Assembly: GCA_902609035.1 (NCBI GenBank)
Contig: CACLQG010000006.1
Coordinates: 1 to 64,000 of the forward strand
Source: an uncultured Bacteroidota bacterium
GTDB taxonomy: Bacteria > Bacteroidota > Bacteroidia > Flavobacteriales > Flavobacteriaceae
DNA: 64,000 nucleotides
Reading direction: 5' to 3'
How positions within the stretch are numbered: position 1 is the stretch's first letter; every line of letters starts with the position of its first letter. The position numbers were made by a program, and so were the translations under genes. Positions 8,365 through 17,172 of the stretch are shown piece by piece. Under the pieces are notes generated by a model. The model did no database searches. It had not been told where the DNA came from and saw nothing but the letters and a program-made list of their open reading frames with translations.

Positions 8365-8847
8365 ATGTCAAAGTTTAAAAAGAAAAAAGGAGGTGAACTT
8401 CCAGCAATTTCAACGGCATCTCTGCCGGATATTGTTTTCATGTTGTTGTTCTTTTTTATGGTAGCTACAGTAATGAGAGACAGTACTCTTATGGTGAAGA
8501 ACCAATTACCTGCTGCAGATCAAATTCAAAAACTCGATAAAAAAGATCGTGTGATGTATATTTATGCAGGTGAGCCGTCAGGTCGTTACACCGATAAATA
8601 CGGAACACAAGCCCGCATACAGTTAAACGATAAGTTCGCCACAGTATCTGAGGTAGGTGCATTTGTTTTGTCGGAACGCGCCTCTAAGCGTCAAGAATTG
8701 CAAAATGTGTTGACAACGGCCTTAAAGGTGGATGGTGACACTAAGATGGGTCTGATCACCGATATCAAACAAGAACTTAGAAAAGTTAATGCTTTGAAAA
8801 TCAACTACACTACCCGTGTCGGCAATTATTCTCAAAATATTAATTAA
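8365..8847 (+). CDS. exbD: ExbD/TolR-family biopolymer transport protein (second copy)
   Basis: 160 residues. The start is basic (KFKKKKGGEL), then PAISTASLPDIVFMLLFFFMV, the ExbD membrane helix with its conserved Asp (about 22). The periplasmic region resembles the usual ExbD fold with IQLNDK and an alpha/beta pattern. The gene follows the first exbD by 8 bases and is the last of the operon; a strong hairpin terminator lies 16 bases downstream. Confidence 0.9.
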   Translation: MSKFKKKKGGELPAISTASLPDIVFMLLFFFMVATVMRDSTLMVKNQLPAADQIQKLDKKDRVMYIYAGEPSGRYTDKYGTQARIQLNDKFATVSEVGAFVLSERASKRQELQNVLTTALKVDGDTKMGLITDIKQELRKVNALKINYTTRVGNYSQNIN

Positions 8848-8863
8848 ATTCTATTTTAATACT

Positions 8864-8889
8864 AAAAGTGCCTTCTAGGCACTTTTTTT
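8864..8889 (+). terminator. Intrinsic terminator of the exbB-exbD operon
   Basis: A nine-base stem aaaagtgcc / ggcactttt with a ttcta... loop is followed by a T-run. It lies 16 bases after the second exbD and separates that operon from the barrel gene at 8937. Confidence 0.85.
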
Positions 8890-8936
8890 ATACACCTAAA
8901 GTTTGATGTTGTTAATATAGTGTTCAAATTTTAAAA

Positions 8937-9599
8937 ATGAGAGTTCGACTTTTTTTTTTTTTTGGGATTATAATGATCGGGTGGCATGGGATCGCTCAGG
9001 TGGACTCATTGTCCACCAAATACAGGGAAGACCAATTCTACATTAGTATTGCATTACATTTACTACATGATAATATAAGAGGCTTCAAACAAAATGGTTT
9101 TTCAAATAACTTTCAAGTTGGTTTAGTAAGAGATATCCCGCTTAATTCAAAAGGGAAAGTGGCAATGGGGTTGGGTCTAGGTTATGCCTACAATAGACTT
9201 TTTTCGAACCTTAGGCTTCAAACAGAGACAAATTATTCATCATTTTCAGTTCAAGAGAATGAGAAAAATCTTCAAACTTACTCTTCCCTTGTCGTTCCTC
9301 TATCTTTTCGTTATAGAACTTCTACTCCCGACCGAACTGATTTTTGGAGAATCTACGGGGGCATCAAATATAAATTGAATTTCTCTGCAAAATTTAGATC
9401 CTCTGACGGAGAGGCAATTAAATATAATTTTATAAGGAAAAACAATGCAGCAGTTTTCCTTTCAATGGGATACAATACTTGGAATTTATTTTTTGAATAT
9501 GATCTAAATTCTATTTATACTTCACGAGCTCAACTTCCCAGTGGAGCAAGCATTGATTTACATTCATATCAATTGGGACTTATTTTCTATATACTTTAA
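8937..9599 (+). CDS. Outer-membrane beta-barrel (porin-like) protein
   Basis: 220 residues. There is an N-terminal signal peptide (MRVRLFFFFGIIMIGWHGIAQ, cut after AQ), then alternating aromatic strands typical of an eight-stranded barrel (YISIALHL, MGLGLGYAYNRL, AVFLSMGYNTWNLFFEYDL) and a C-terminal strand SYQLGLIFYIL. It resembles the PorT-like/OMP_b-brl group. I do not claim that it is the T9SS PorT itself. Its stop is directly adjacent to the convergent rpoN stop (9599/9600), with no spacer. Confidence 0.7.
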   Translation: MRVRLFFFFGIIMIGWHGIAQVDSLSTKYREDQFYISIALHLLHDNIRGFKQNGFSNNFQVGLVRDIPLNSKGKVAMGLGLGYAYNRLFSNLRLQTETNYSSFSVQENEKNLQTYSSLVVPLSFRYRTSTPDRTDFWRIYGGIKYKLNFSAKFRSSDGEAIKYNFIRKNNAAVFLSMGYNTWNLFFEYDLNSIYTSRAQLPSGASIDLHSYQLGLIFYIL

Positions 9600-11051
9600 T
9601 CAAATTGATTTTCTGAGACGAGCAATGGGAATATCCATTTGCTCTCGGTATTTAGCTACCGTTCTTCGGGCCACTCTGTACCCTTTTTCCTTAAGTGATT
9701 CTGAAAGAGCCTGATCGGGTAGAGGCTCTTTTTTATTTTCATTCGAAATGAGATTCTTAAGTATTTTTTTGATCTCAATGGTGGAAACATCCTCTCCCTC
9801 CACGTTTTTCATTCCCTCAGAAAAAAGGCTTTTCAAAAGTTTTACTCCATAAGGGGTGTCTATGTATTTACTATTGGCTACTCTAGAAACCGTAGAAATA
9901 TCCATTTCAATTTTATCGGCGATATCTTTTAAGATCATTGGTCTTAACTTTTGTTCATCCCCAGTCAAAAAATAGGCGCTCTGATAATCCACAATGGCAT
10001 TTATGGTGAGAAATAAAGTTTGATGTCTTTGCTCTATCGCATCTATAAACCATTTTGCAGCGTCTAATTTTTGTTTGATAAAAAGGACTGCCTCCTCTTG
10101 TGATTTATTCTTTTTGGGCGCATCAGCATAACCTGAAAGCATATCTTGGTAATTTTTGGATATTCTCAATTCAGGAGTATTTCTCCTATTGAGTGTTACT
10201 CTAAGAACTCCATTTTCAATAATTAATATGAAATCTGGGACAATATGATTGTTTTGATTCGTATCTGACAACGCTCCCCCAGGTTTTGGATTTAGTTTAG
10301 CGATTTCGTCAAATACTTTTCGCAATTCGTCCTCTGTCAAATTGAAACGATCTTGAAGTTTTTGATAATGCTTTCTTGAGAATTCGTCAAATGCATTGTC
10401 AATAACTTTTCTCGTTAATTCGATCTCTGGTCGATCTTTTTCTTTTATTGCTAACTGAATAGAAAGGCACTCCTGTAACGTTCTCGCTCCTACACCCGGT
10501 GGATCCATGGTCTGGATTTTTTTCAGGATATTTTTCAATTTTTTTTTCTCAACGATGATATTTTGGGTAAAAGCTAAATCATCAATAATGTCCTCTTCAG
10601 ACCTTCTCAGATAACCACTATTGTCTATACTTCCAATCAAAAACTCAGCAATTGGTCGCTCTTCAGAAGTAAGAATTAAACTTTGTAATTGCCTTTCTAG
10701 ATACTCGTGAAAACTTGTTCCTCCCGAAAAAGGAATTTCTTTATTTTCCTCATCAGCCGAATGATTATTAGACCGTATTCTGTAGTTGGGAATTTCATCA
10801 TCGCTTAAATAGGCATCAATATCTATTTCATCAGTATCTATTTTATGGTCCTCTTGATAATCATCGAAGGGGTCGGATTCCATTTCATTATTCTCCGATT
10901 CTTTCCCTTTCTCAAGGGCAGGGTTTTCTCCAATTTCAGACTGAATACGTTGTTCCAAATCCAAGGTTGATAGCTGTATAAGCTTCATTAACTGAATCTG
11001 TTGAGGAGATAGTTTCTGAGAAAGTTTTATTTGGAGCTGTTGTTTTAACAT
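9600..11051 (-). CDS. rpoN: RNA polymerase sigma-54 factor
   Basis: 483 residues. The N-terminal Gln-rich activator region is present (KLSQKLSPQQIQLMKLIQLS), then the core-binding domain with DNSGYL and MDPPGVGARTLQECL, and the DNA-binding part with MDISTVSRVANSKYIDTPYG. The RpoN box ARRTVAKYRE lies at about 461-470. It directs -24/-12 promoters together with enhancer-binding ATPases, none of which is in this window. It lies 51 bases downstream of asnS on the same strand. Confidence 0.95.
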   Translation of the reverse strand: MLKQQLQIKLSQKLSPQQIQLMKLIQLSTLDLEQRIQSEIGENPALEKGKESENNEMESDPFDDYQEDHKIDTDEIDIDAYLSDDEIPNYRIRSNNHSADEENKEIPFSGGTSFHEYLERQLQSLILTSEERPIAEFLIGSIDNSGYLRRSEEDIIDDLAFTQNIIVEKKKLKNILKKIQTMDPPGVGARTLQECLSIQLAIKEKDRPEIELTRKVIDNAFDEFSRKHYQKLQDRFNLTEDELRKVFDEIAKLNPKPGGALSDTNQNNHIVPDFILIIENGVLRVTLNRRNTPELRISKNYQDMLSGYADAPKKNKSQEEAVLFIKQKLDAAKWFIDAIEQRHQTLFLTINAIVDYQSAYFLTGDEQKLRPMILKDIADKIEMDISTVSRVANSKYIDTPYGVKLLKSLFSEGMKNVEGEDVSTIEIKKILKNLISNENKKEPLPDQALSESLKEKGYRVARRTVAKYREQMDIPIARLRKSI

Positions 11052-11102
11052 ACTATGAAAATGCTTTCATAAAGATAAAAAAAGTCCAGAGAGCATTTAT
11101 AA

Positions 11103-12536
11103 TCAAAATGATCCGTTTTGTGGAGTACGTGGAAAAGGAATGACATCCCGGATATTTGACATTCCAGTAGCGAAGAGAACCAAACGCTCAAAACCAAGAC
11201 CAAATCCACTGTGAGGTGTGGTTCCAAATCGCCTTAAGTCCAGATACCACCATAGTTCTTCTGCATCGATTCCCATTTCCTCAATTCTCTTTTCTAGTAC
11301 ATTAAGTCTTTCCTCTCTTTGGGATCCACCGACAATTTCACCTACACCTGGGAATAGAACATCCATTGCGCGAACGGTTTTTTGATCATCATTCATCCTC
11401 ATATAAAAAGATTTGATTTTGGCAGGATAATCGTATAAAATAACGGGAGTATTAAAGTGTTTTTCTACAAGATATCGCTCGTGTTCACTTTGAATTTCTG
11501 CTCCCCATTTATCAACTAAATAGTCAAATTTTTTCTTTTTGTTTAGCTTTGAATTTTTGAGTATATCTATCGCTTCGGTATAAGTAACCCTCTTGAACTC
11601 ATTGTTAACGACAAAATTTATTTTTTCCAAAAGTCCCATTTGACTTCTTTGGTTTTGGGATTTAGTCTTTTCTTCATTGGCTAGACGTTGATCTAGAAAA
11701 GACAAATCTTTCTTACATTTTTCTAAAATATATTTTAGGGTGTATTTAATAAACTCTTCAGACAAATCCATATTGTCCTCCAGTTCATAGAAAGCCATCT
11801 CGGGTTCAATCATCCAAAATTCCGCTAAATGTCTAGATGTATTTGAATTCTCCGCTCTAAACGTGGGTCCAAATGTGTAAACATTTCCAAGACCTTGGGC
11901 ATAGGTTTCCGCCTCTAACTGCCCAGAAACCGTTAGGTAGGTTTGTTTTCCAAAAAAGTCTTGTTTAAAATCAACTTCTCCAACATGATCAACGGGAGGA
12001 TTTTTAGGATTTAATACAGATACTCGAAAAATTTCTCCTGCACCCTCAGAATCACTTCCCGTAATGATGGGTGTATTAATATGGTAAAAACCTTTGTCAT
12101 GAAAAAATTGGTGAATTGCAAATGATAACTCCGATCGAATTCTCATTACTGCACTGAAAGTTGCAGTTCTTACCCTTAGGTGAGCCTTTTCTCTTAAAAA
12201 CTCGAAGCTGTGTTTTTTCGGTTGAATAGGATAGAGCTCAGGATGGGCCTCTCCAATAATTTTAATGTTATCAACTATAATTTCCAAGGATTGACCCCTT
12301 CCTATACTCTCAACCAGCTTGCCAGAAATTTCGATGGCTGCCCCTGTATTTATTTTTTTAAGGATATCCTCATCAGTATTTTCAAAATCGACAACACACT
12401 GAAGATTTTCAGAGGTTGAACCATCATTCAAAGCAATAAATCTTTTGGCACGAAAAGTCCTAACCCAACCCTTAGCCGTAACTGTGTCGTACTTTTTGGG
12501 TTGATCAATTAATTCAGCTAATCGAATGTGTTTCAT
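11103..12536 (-). CDS. asnS: Asparagine--tRNA ligase
   Basis: 477 residues, normal length. An N-terminal OB-fold anticodon-binding domain (TVTAKGWVRTFRAKRFIALNDGS) is followed by the class II catalytic core: motif 2 in FGPTFRAENSNTSRHLAEFWMIEPE and motif 3 in HSGFGLGFERLVLFATGM. The FRAENSNTSRHL segment separates asparaginyl from aspartyl enzymes. It charges tRNA-Asn in the cytoplasm. Confidence 0.95.
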   Translation of the reverse strand: MKHIRLAELIDQPKKYDTVTAKGWVRTFRAKRFIALNDGSTSENLQCVVDFENTDEDILKKINTGAAIEISGKLVESIGRGQSLEIIVDNIKIIGEAHPELYPIQPKKHSFEFLREKAHLRVRTATFSAVMRIRSELSFAIHQFFHDKGFYHINTPIITGSDSEGAGEIFRVSVLNPKNPPVDHVGEVDFKQDFFGKQTYLTVSGQLEAETYAQGLGNVYTFGPTFRAENSNTSRHLAEFWMIEPEMAFYELEDNMDLSEEFIKYTLKYILEKCKKDLSFLDQRLANEEKTKSQNQRSQMGLLEKINFVVNNEFKRVTYTEAIDILKNSKLNKKKKFDYLVDKWGAEIQSEHERYLVEKHFNTPVILYDYPAKIKSFYMRMNDDQKTVRAMDVLFPGVGEIVGGSQREERLNVLEKRIEEMGIDAEELWWYLDLRRFGTTPHSGFGLGFERLVLFATGMSNIRDVIPFPRTPQNGSF

Positions 12537-12553
12537 AAACTCTAATTAAACCT

Positions 12554-12561
12554 CAAATATA
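12554..12561 (-). promoter_or_regulatory. Putative asnS promoter -7 element (TATATTTG)
   Basis: On the minus strand TATATTTG occurs 17 bases before the asnS ATG, matching the Bacteroidota -7 consensus TAnnTTTG. A clear -33 TTTG at the usual spacing is not visible, so this is a motif match only. Confidence 0.45.
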
Positions 12562-12580
12562 GGTTTATTTACAAATAGGT

Positions 12581-14965
12581 TCAGGAATTTTTACCATCCT
12601 TATGGGAAACAATATTGATTTTCGGTTCTTTAAACATTTTCTCGTTACTTAGTGTATCCTCTAGTGAAATTAATAATGAGGGGAGAAGAATTAAATTGGC
12701 CAGCATTGCAAAAAGTAGTGTCACAGAGACCAACCCTCCCAAAGCCACCGTACCTCCGAAATTGGAACTCATGAATACGGCAAATCCAAAGAACAATACA
12801 ACAGAAGTGTAAAACATACTCACCGCGGTTTCGCGTAATGCGTTGTAAACAGAAGTTTTTATCTTCCATTTATTGGCAATTAGCTCTTGTCGATATTTAG
12901 CAAGGAAATGAATGGTATCGTCTACTGAAATTCCAAAGGCAATACTGAAGACTAAAATGGTTGAAGGTTTAAGCGGAATACCTGAGAATCCCATTACACC
13001 TGCCGTTATGATCAATGGAAGTATATTGGGGATTAGTGAAATGATAATCATTTTGAAAGACCTGAATATATAGGCCATAAACAAGGCAATAAGCATTATA
13101 GCGAGGGAAAGTGAAATAATCAAATTTCGAATGAGGTAATAGGTGCCTTTGAGGTATAAGAGGGTTTTACCTGTCAGCTTGACATCGAAGCGTTCAGTGG
13201 GGAAAATTTTATCAATTTCTTTTACCAAGTTCGCTTCTATTTCTTCAATACGGTCTGTGGGAATATCTTTCATAAAAGTAGTAATCCGACTGAATTGGGC
13301 AGTTCTGTCTATATAACTCTGCATAAGACCGTCTGATCCTTTCACATTTTTTAGATAGCGCGCAATAAAAGTATTTTCTTGAGAGGTTGGAAGCTTGTAG
13401 TAATTTGGGTTGCCATTGTAAAAGGCCTGTTTTATGAATTTTACCCCACTCACAGATGAGATCGGGGTGGACAGCTCTGGAATGTCCTCTATAAATTGCT
13501 CGAGTTTATCGATTCTTCTGAGTGTCGATAATCTTGTTGCTCCGCCTTTTCTTTTGGAATCAATAATTATTTCTATAGGAACAATACCATTAAACTCTTG
13601 ATCGTAGAAAAGGATATCTTGAAAAAATTTCGATTTCTTAGGCATATCTTCGATGATACTTCCAGATATATTGATTTGATATATTCCAATGATCCCTGTT
13701 ACCAAGCTGAGGATTGAAATGATAAAGACGTTTATTCTTTTATGCTTCACTTTTTCCTCCATCCAACTCACAAATTTTTTGAGGGAGGCACTATTGAGGT
13801 GTTTCAAATGTTTTTTACTGGGGCGACCCATAAAACTATAAGCAATTGGAATTATCAATAAGGAAATCAAAAAGATAGCGATGATGTTAATTGAGGCTAC
13901 GATACCAAACTCCTTTAATACTTTACTATCGGTTAAAATAAAAGTGGCGAATCCCGATGCCGTTGTCAAGTTTGTCATCAGTGTTGCGTTACCAATTTTC
14001 ATTATCACCCTACGTAATGACTTCACCTTGTTACCATGTTTGGAAAATTCCTGTTGGTATTTATTTATCAAAAAAATACAATTGGGAATCCCTATAACAA
14101 TAATCAAGGGCGGAATAAGCGCGGTCAGAATCGTGATTTCATATTTTAACCATCCCAAAATCCCAAAGGCCCACATCACCCCAATTAGGACGACAAACAT
14201 GGAAATTAATGTAGCTCTAAAAGACTTGAAAAAAAGAAAGAAAATAAAACTCGTCAGCAACATAGCCGAAAACACAAAAACACCAATTTCATCAACGATA
14301 TTCTGGGCATTCAATGTTCTGATATAAGGCATTCCAGATATTTTAACATCTAGACCTGTCTCTTTTTCAAAGACCTCGATCAGGGGAATAAAGGTTTGAA
14401 AGATAAATTCTTTTCGCTGAACAGTATTGACAATTTTTTTGTCTAGATAAATGACCGATCTAATTGTTTCAAAATCCCAATCGTAAAGTATATTCCGGTA
14501 AAATGGAAGCTCTAGTAGTTTTTGTTTGAATTTTTCTATAGTAGGAGCATCATAATCAGTTACATCTAAAATTGATTTTAACACAAATGTTCTACTTTGC
14601 TCATCTTTAACCAGTTCATTAGCATTGTTGGTAGACAAAGTAAAATCTACTTCTGGGAAAGAATCAATTTTGTTATTAAGGGCAACCCATTTATCAAAAA
14701 TATTTCTTTCAAAAAACCCTTCTTCTTTTAAGGCTATAACCATCAAATTCCCCTCTTCACCAAAAGTCTTGACGAATTGGTCGTATTGAAGATTTTCAGG
14801 GTGGGCACTGGGTAAAAGATTAGCTTCTGTAAAAGTAAAACGAATATATTGCCACTGAAAGGTAAAAAAAATGGTTAGCAATATTATGGCTAATAAAATT
14901 AAAAACCTATTTCTTAAAATTAAGTTTGCTACGGTGCCCCAAAAAGTTTGTCTATTACGATTCAT
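12581..14965 (-). CDS. MMPL/RND-superfamily exporter
   Basis: 794 residues with two repeats. Each has one leading membrane helix, a large periplasmic loop and a cluster of five helices: LTALIPPLIIVIGIPNCIFLINKYQ in the first half and STILVFSIAFGISVDDTIHFLAKYR in the second. GISVDDTIHF is the proton-relay helix of the MMPL/patched-like group. Such proteins export lipids, hopanoids or drugs; no partner gene identifies the cargo. It is downstream of frr and upstream of asnS in the same direction. Confidence 0.85.
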   Translation of the reverse strand: MNRNRQTFWGTVANLILRNRFLILLAIILLTIFFTFQWQYIRFTFTEANLLPSAHPENLQYDQFVKTFGEEGNLMVIALKEEGFFERNIFDKWVALNNKIDSFPEVDFTLSTNNANELVKDEQSRTFVLKSILDVTDYDAPTIEKFKQKLLELPFYRNILYDWDFETIRSVIYLDKKIVNTVQRKEFIFQTFIPLIEVFEKETGLDVKISGMPYIRTLNAQNIVDEIGVFVFSAMLLTSFIFFLFFKSFRATLISMFVVLIGVMWAFGILGWLKYEITILTALIPPLIIVIGIPNCIFLINKYQQEFSKHGNKVKSLRRVIMKIGNATLMTNLTTASGFATFILTDSKVLKEFGIVASINIIAIFLISLLIIPIAYSFMGRPSKKHLKHLNSASLKKFVSWMEEKVKHKRINVFIISILSLVTGIIGIYQINISGSIIEDMPKKSKFFQDILFYDQEFNGIVPIEIIIDSKRKGGATRLSTLRRIDKLEQFIEDIPELSTPISSVSGVKFIKQAFYNGNPNYYKLPTSQENTFIARYLKNVKGSDGLMQSYIDRTAQFSRITTFMKDIPTDRIEEIEANLVKEIDKIFPTERFDVKLTGKTLLYLKGTYYLIRNLIISLSLAIMLIALFMAYIFRSFKMIIISLIPNILPLIITAGVMGFSGIPLKPSTILVFSIAFGISVDDTIHFLAKYRQELIANKWKIKTSVYNALRETAVSMFYTSVVLFFGFAVFMSSNFGGTVALGGLVSVTLLFAMLANLILLPSLLISLEDTLSNEKMFKEPKINIVSHKDGKNS

Positions 14966-14995
14966 TACCCACAGGCACCGAAAGCGGTGGAAATA

Positions 14996-15550
14996 CTACA
15001 CAGTTAATATTTCTTTTTCTTTAACTTCTAAAACATCATCAATCATTCTAGTAAAATGGTTGGTTAATTCTTGGATGTCAATTTCAGCATTCTTTTGCAA
15101 GTCCTCTGAGCTATCCGTTTTTTTAATCTCATTGTTGGCATCTTTTCTAGCATTCCTGACAGCAATTTTAGCATTTTCTGCTTCTCCTTTAGCCAGTTTC
15201 ACCAATTCTCTACGGCGTTCTTCGGTCATAGGAGGGATATTGATAATAATTGATTCACCATTGTTCATGGGATTAAAACCGAGGTTGGATTGTAATACCC
15301 CTTTTTCAATTTCAGGCAGTAATGATTTCTCCCATGGCTGAATACTTAAGGTTCTAGCGTCGGGGGAATTTACATTGGCTACTTGACTGATTGGTGTAGG
15401 AGTTCCGTAGTACTCAACCAATACACTATTAAGCATCACAGGATTTGCTTTTCCTGCTCTAATATTGAGCAGTTCTTTTTCTAGGTGCTTTAACGTTAGG
15501 TCCATACTTTCTTTTGCAGTTTTACTTATCATAATTATTTCTTCGTTCAT
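14996..15550 (-). CDS. frr: Ribosome recycling factor
   Basis: 184 residues, the usual length. Signatures are MDLTLKHLEKELLNIRAGKANP, YYGTPTPISQVANVNSPDART and the C-terminal helix with RRELVKLAKGEAENAKIAVRNARKDAN (quoted in part; this basic helix spans about residues 110-140). Together with EF-G it splits post-termination ribosomes. It is 12 bases downstream of pyrH, a pairing conserved across bacteria. Confidence 0.95.
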   Translation of the reverse strand: MNEEIIMISKTAKESMDLTLKHLEKELLNIRAGKANPVMLNSVLVEYYGTPTPISQVANVNSPDARTLSIQPWEKSLLPEIEKGVLQSNLGFNPMNNGESIIINIPPMTEERRRELVKLAKGEAENAKIAVRNARKDANNEIKKTDSSEDLQKNAEIDIQELTNHFTRMIDDVLEVKEKEILTV

Positions 15551-15562
15551 TTTGAGAGCAAT

Positions 15563-16270
15563 TTAAAGATCAACTCGAGTTCCTATGGTTTCGCCTTTAA
15601 TAATTCGGCTGAGATTCCCCTTGGTATTCATATCAAAAACGATTATTGGGAGGTTATTTTCTTGACTAAGGGTAAAAGCAGTGGTATCCATTATTTTAAG
15701 CCCTTTTTTAAGCACATCGTCAAAAGATAAGGTATCGAATTTGATGGCGGCTTTATCTTTCTCAGGGTCAACGTTGTATATACCGTCAACTCGTGTACCT
15801 TTCAAGATCACATCCGCGTTGATTTCAATGGCTCTAAGTACTGCAGCGGAATCAGTGGTAAAGAAGGGGTTCCCAGTTCCGGATCCAAAGATAACAACCC
15901 GTCCTTTTTCAAGGTGTCGTGTTGCCCTTCTTTTTATAAAAGGTTCTGCTATTGCCTCAATTTTAATGGCCGTTTGTAATCGGGTTGGAACATTATTGTT
16001 CTCCAAAGCAGTTTGCAAGGCCAAACCATTCATAACAGTAGCGAGCATTCCCATATAATCTGCCTGAACCCGATCCATTCCTTTACTGGCTCCAGACACG
16101 CCTCTAAAAATATTTCCTCCTCCAATAACAATTGCTATTTCTGTACCCATTTGTTGGATTTCCTTTATTTCTTTTGCGTAATCATTAAGCCTTACTGGGT
16201 CAATACCATGGTTTTGAAAACCCATCAGTGCTTCACCACTTAATTTGAGAAGGATTCTTTTGTATTTCAT
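15563..16270 (-). CDS. pyrH: UMP kinase
   Basis: 235 residues. [14 protein letters not shown] and [13 protein letters not shown] are the N-terminal nucleotide-binding motifs of the amino-acid-kinase fold, [17 protein letters not shown] is the UMP/ATP site, and [17 protein letters not shown] follows. It converts UMP to UDP. The gene precedes frr and has a tandem -7 motif upstream. Confidence 0.95.
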   Translation of the reverse strand: MKYKRILLKLSGEALMGFQNHGIDPVRLNDYAKEIKEIQQMGTEIAIVIGGGNIFRGVSGASKGMDRVQADYMGMLATVMNGLALQTALENNNVPTRLQTAIKIEAIAEPFIKRRATRHLEKGRVVIFGSGTGNPFFTTDSAAVLRAIEINADVILKGTRVDGIYNVDPEKDKAAIKFDTLSFDDVLKKGLKIMDTTAFTLSQENNLPIIVFDMNTKGNLSRIIKGETIGTRVDL

Positions 16271-16284
16271 AGCTTGGAATTACA

Positions 16285-16301
16285 CAAATATAGCAAATAT
16301 A
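16285..16301 (-). promoter_or_regulatory. Tandem TATATTTG elements upstream of pyrH
   Basis: Two TATATTTG octamers, 9 bases apart, lie on the minus strand 15 to 31 bases before the pyrH ATG. Either could act as a Bacteroidota -7 element. This suggests that pyrH-frr can be transcribed separately from nadABC upstream. Confidence 0.5.
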
Positions 16302-16311
16302 GAAGGAAACT

Positions 16312-17172
16312 TTATACTGCTTTTAAACTCAAATCAACCGGAACAGCAGCATAGGTAAGTGATCCCATTGAGACATAATTTACACCCGTCTCTGCATAGG
16401 ATACCAAATTATTTTGGTCAATGTTTCCAGAAGCTTCTGTCTCAAATGCTCCATTAATGAGCTCAATATTTTTTCTTAATGTATGGGGTGTCATATTGTC
16501 CAGCAAAATTCTTTTCACCCATGGGAAGGCCATTGTCTCATTAATTTCTTTTTCATCTCTTACTTCAACGATGACGGGGATTTGCAAATCATTTTGTTCT
16601 AGATAAGCCTTGGTCTTTTCCAATGCTTGTGTTAAACCACCACAAAAGTCAATATGGTTGTCTTTGATCATAATTGCATCAAATAATCCCATTCGGTGAT
16701 TATATCCACCACCGATGGATACCGCCCATTTTTCGGGATATCGAAAACCTGGAGTAGTCTTTCTTGTATCTAGTATTTTACAAGATGTATGCCGTATATT
16801 TTGACAGAGTTGATGAGATAGGGTGGATATCCCAGTCATTCTTTGCATACAGTTCAAAACCAATCTCTCCGAAGATAAAAGTGATTTTGCTTTCCCTTTT
16901 AATCGGAATGCTAAAGCCCCTGATTCAAGTTTTTCACCCTCCATTGCCAACTTCTCTATTTCAATTGTGTTGTCTAGATGGAGCAAAATTTTTTCAGCCA
17001 GTGAAATACCAGCAATTATGCATGGATTTTTTACCAATAGCGCAGCTTCCCTTTCTGTTTGGTCATCAAAACAAGCATTACTGCTGTGATCCCCTGCTTC
17101 GATATCCTCATAAAGGGCCTGATCGATGAAGCGATCTAGAGCATTTTTATATTTTTTATAAAAATCACTCAA
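16312..17172 (-). CDS. nadC: Nicotinate-nucleotide pyrophosphorylase (carboxylating)
   Basis: 286 residues. LDTRKTTPGFRYPEKWAVSIGG contains the family TRKT.PG.R signature, with GGYNHRMGLFDAIMIKDNH after it. It turns quinolinate and PRPP into nicotinate mononucleotide. The only in-frame start is a TTG at 17172, which overlaps the 3' end of nadB by 8 bases (GTTGAGTGA), so translational coupling is likely. It is the third gene of nadA-nadB-nadC. Confidence 0.92.
   Translation of the reverse strand: MSDFYKKYKNALDRFIDQALYEDIEAGDHSSNACFDDQTEREAALLVKNPCIIAGISLAEKILLHLDNTIEIEKLAMEGEKLESGALAFRLKGKAKSLLSSERLVLNCMQRMTGISTLSHQLCQNIRHTSCKILDTRKTTPGFRYPEKWAVSIGGGYNHRMGLFDAIMIKDNHIDFCGGLTQALEKTKAYLEQNDLQIPVIVEVRDEKEINETMAFPWVKRILLDNMTPHTLRKNIELINGAFETEASGNIDQNNLVSYAETGVNYVSMGSLTYAAVPVDLSLKAV

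Noticed and set aside
13881..14327. Plus-strand 148-codon frame inside the MMPL exporter
   Set aside because: It is the antisense shadow of a well-supported membrane protein gene.
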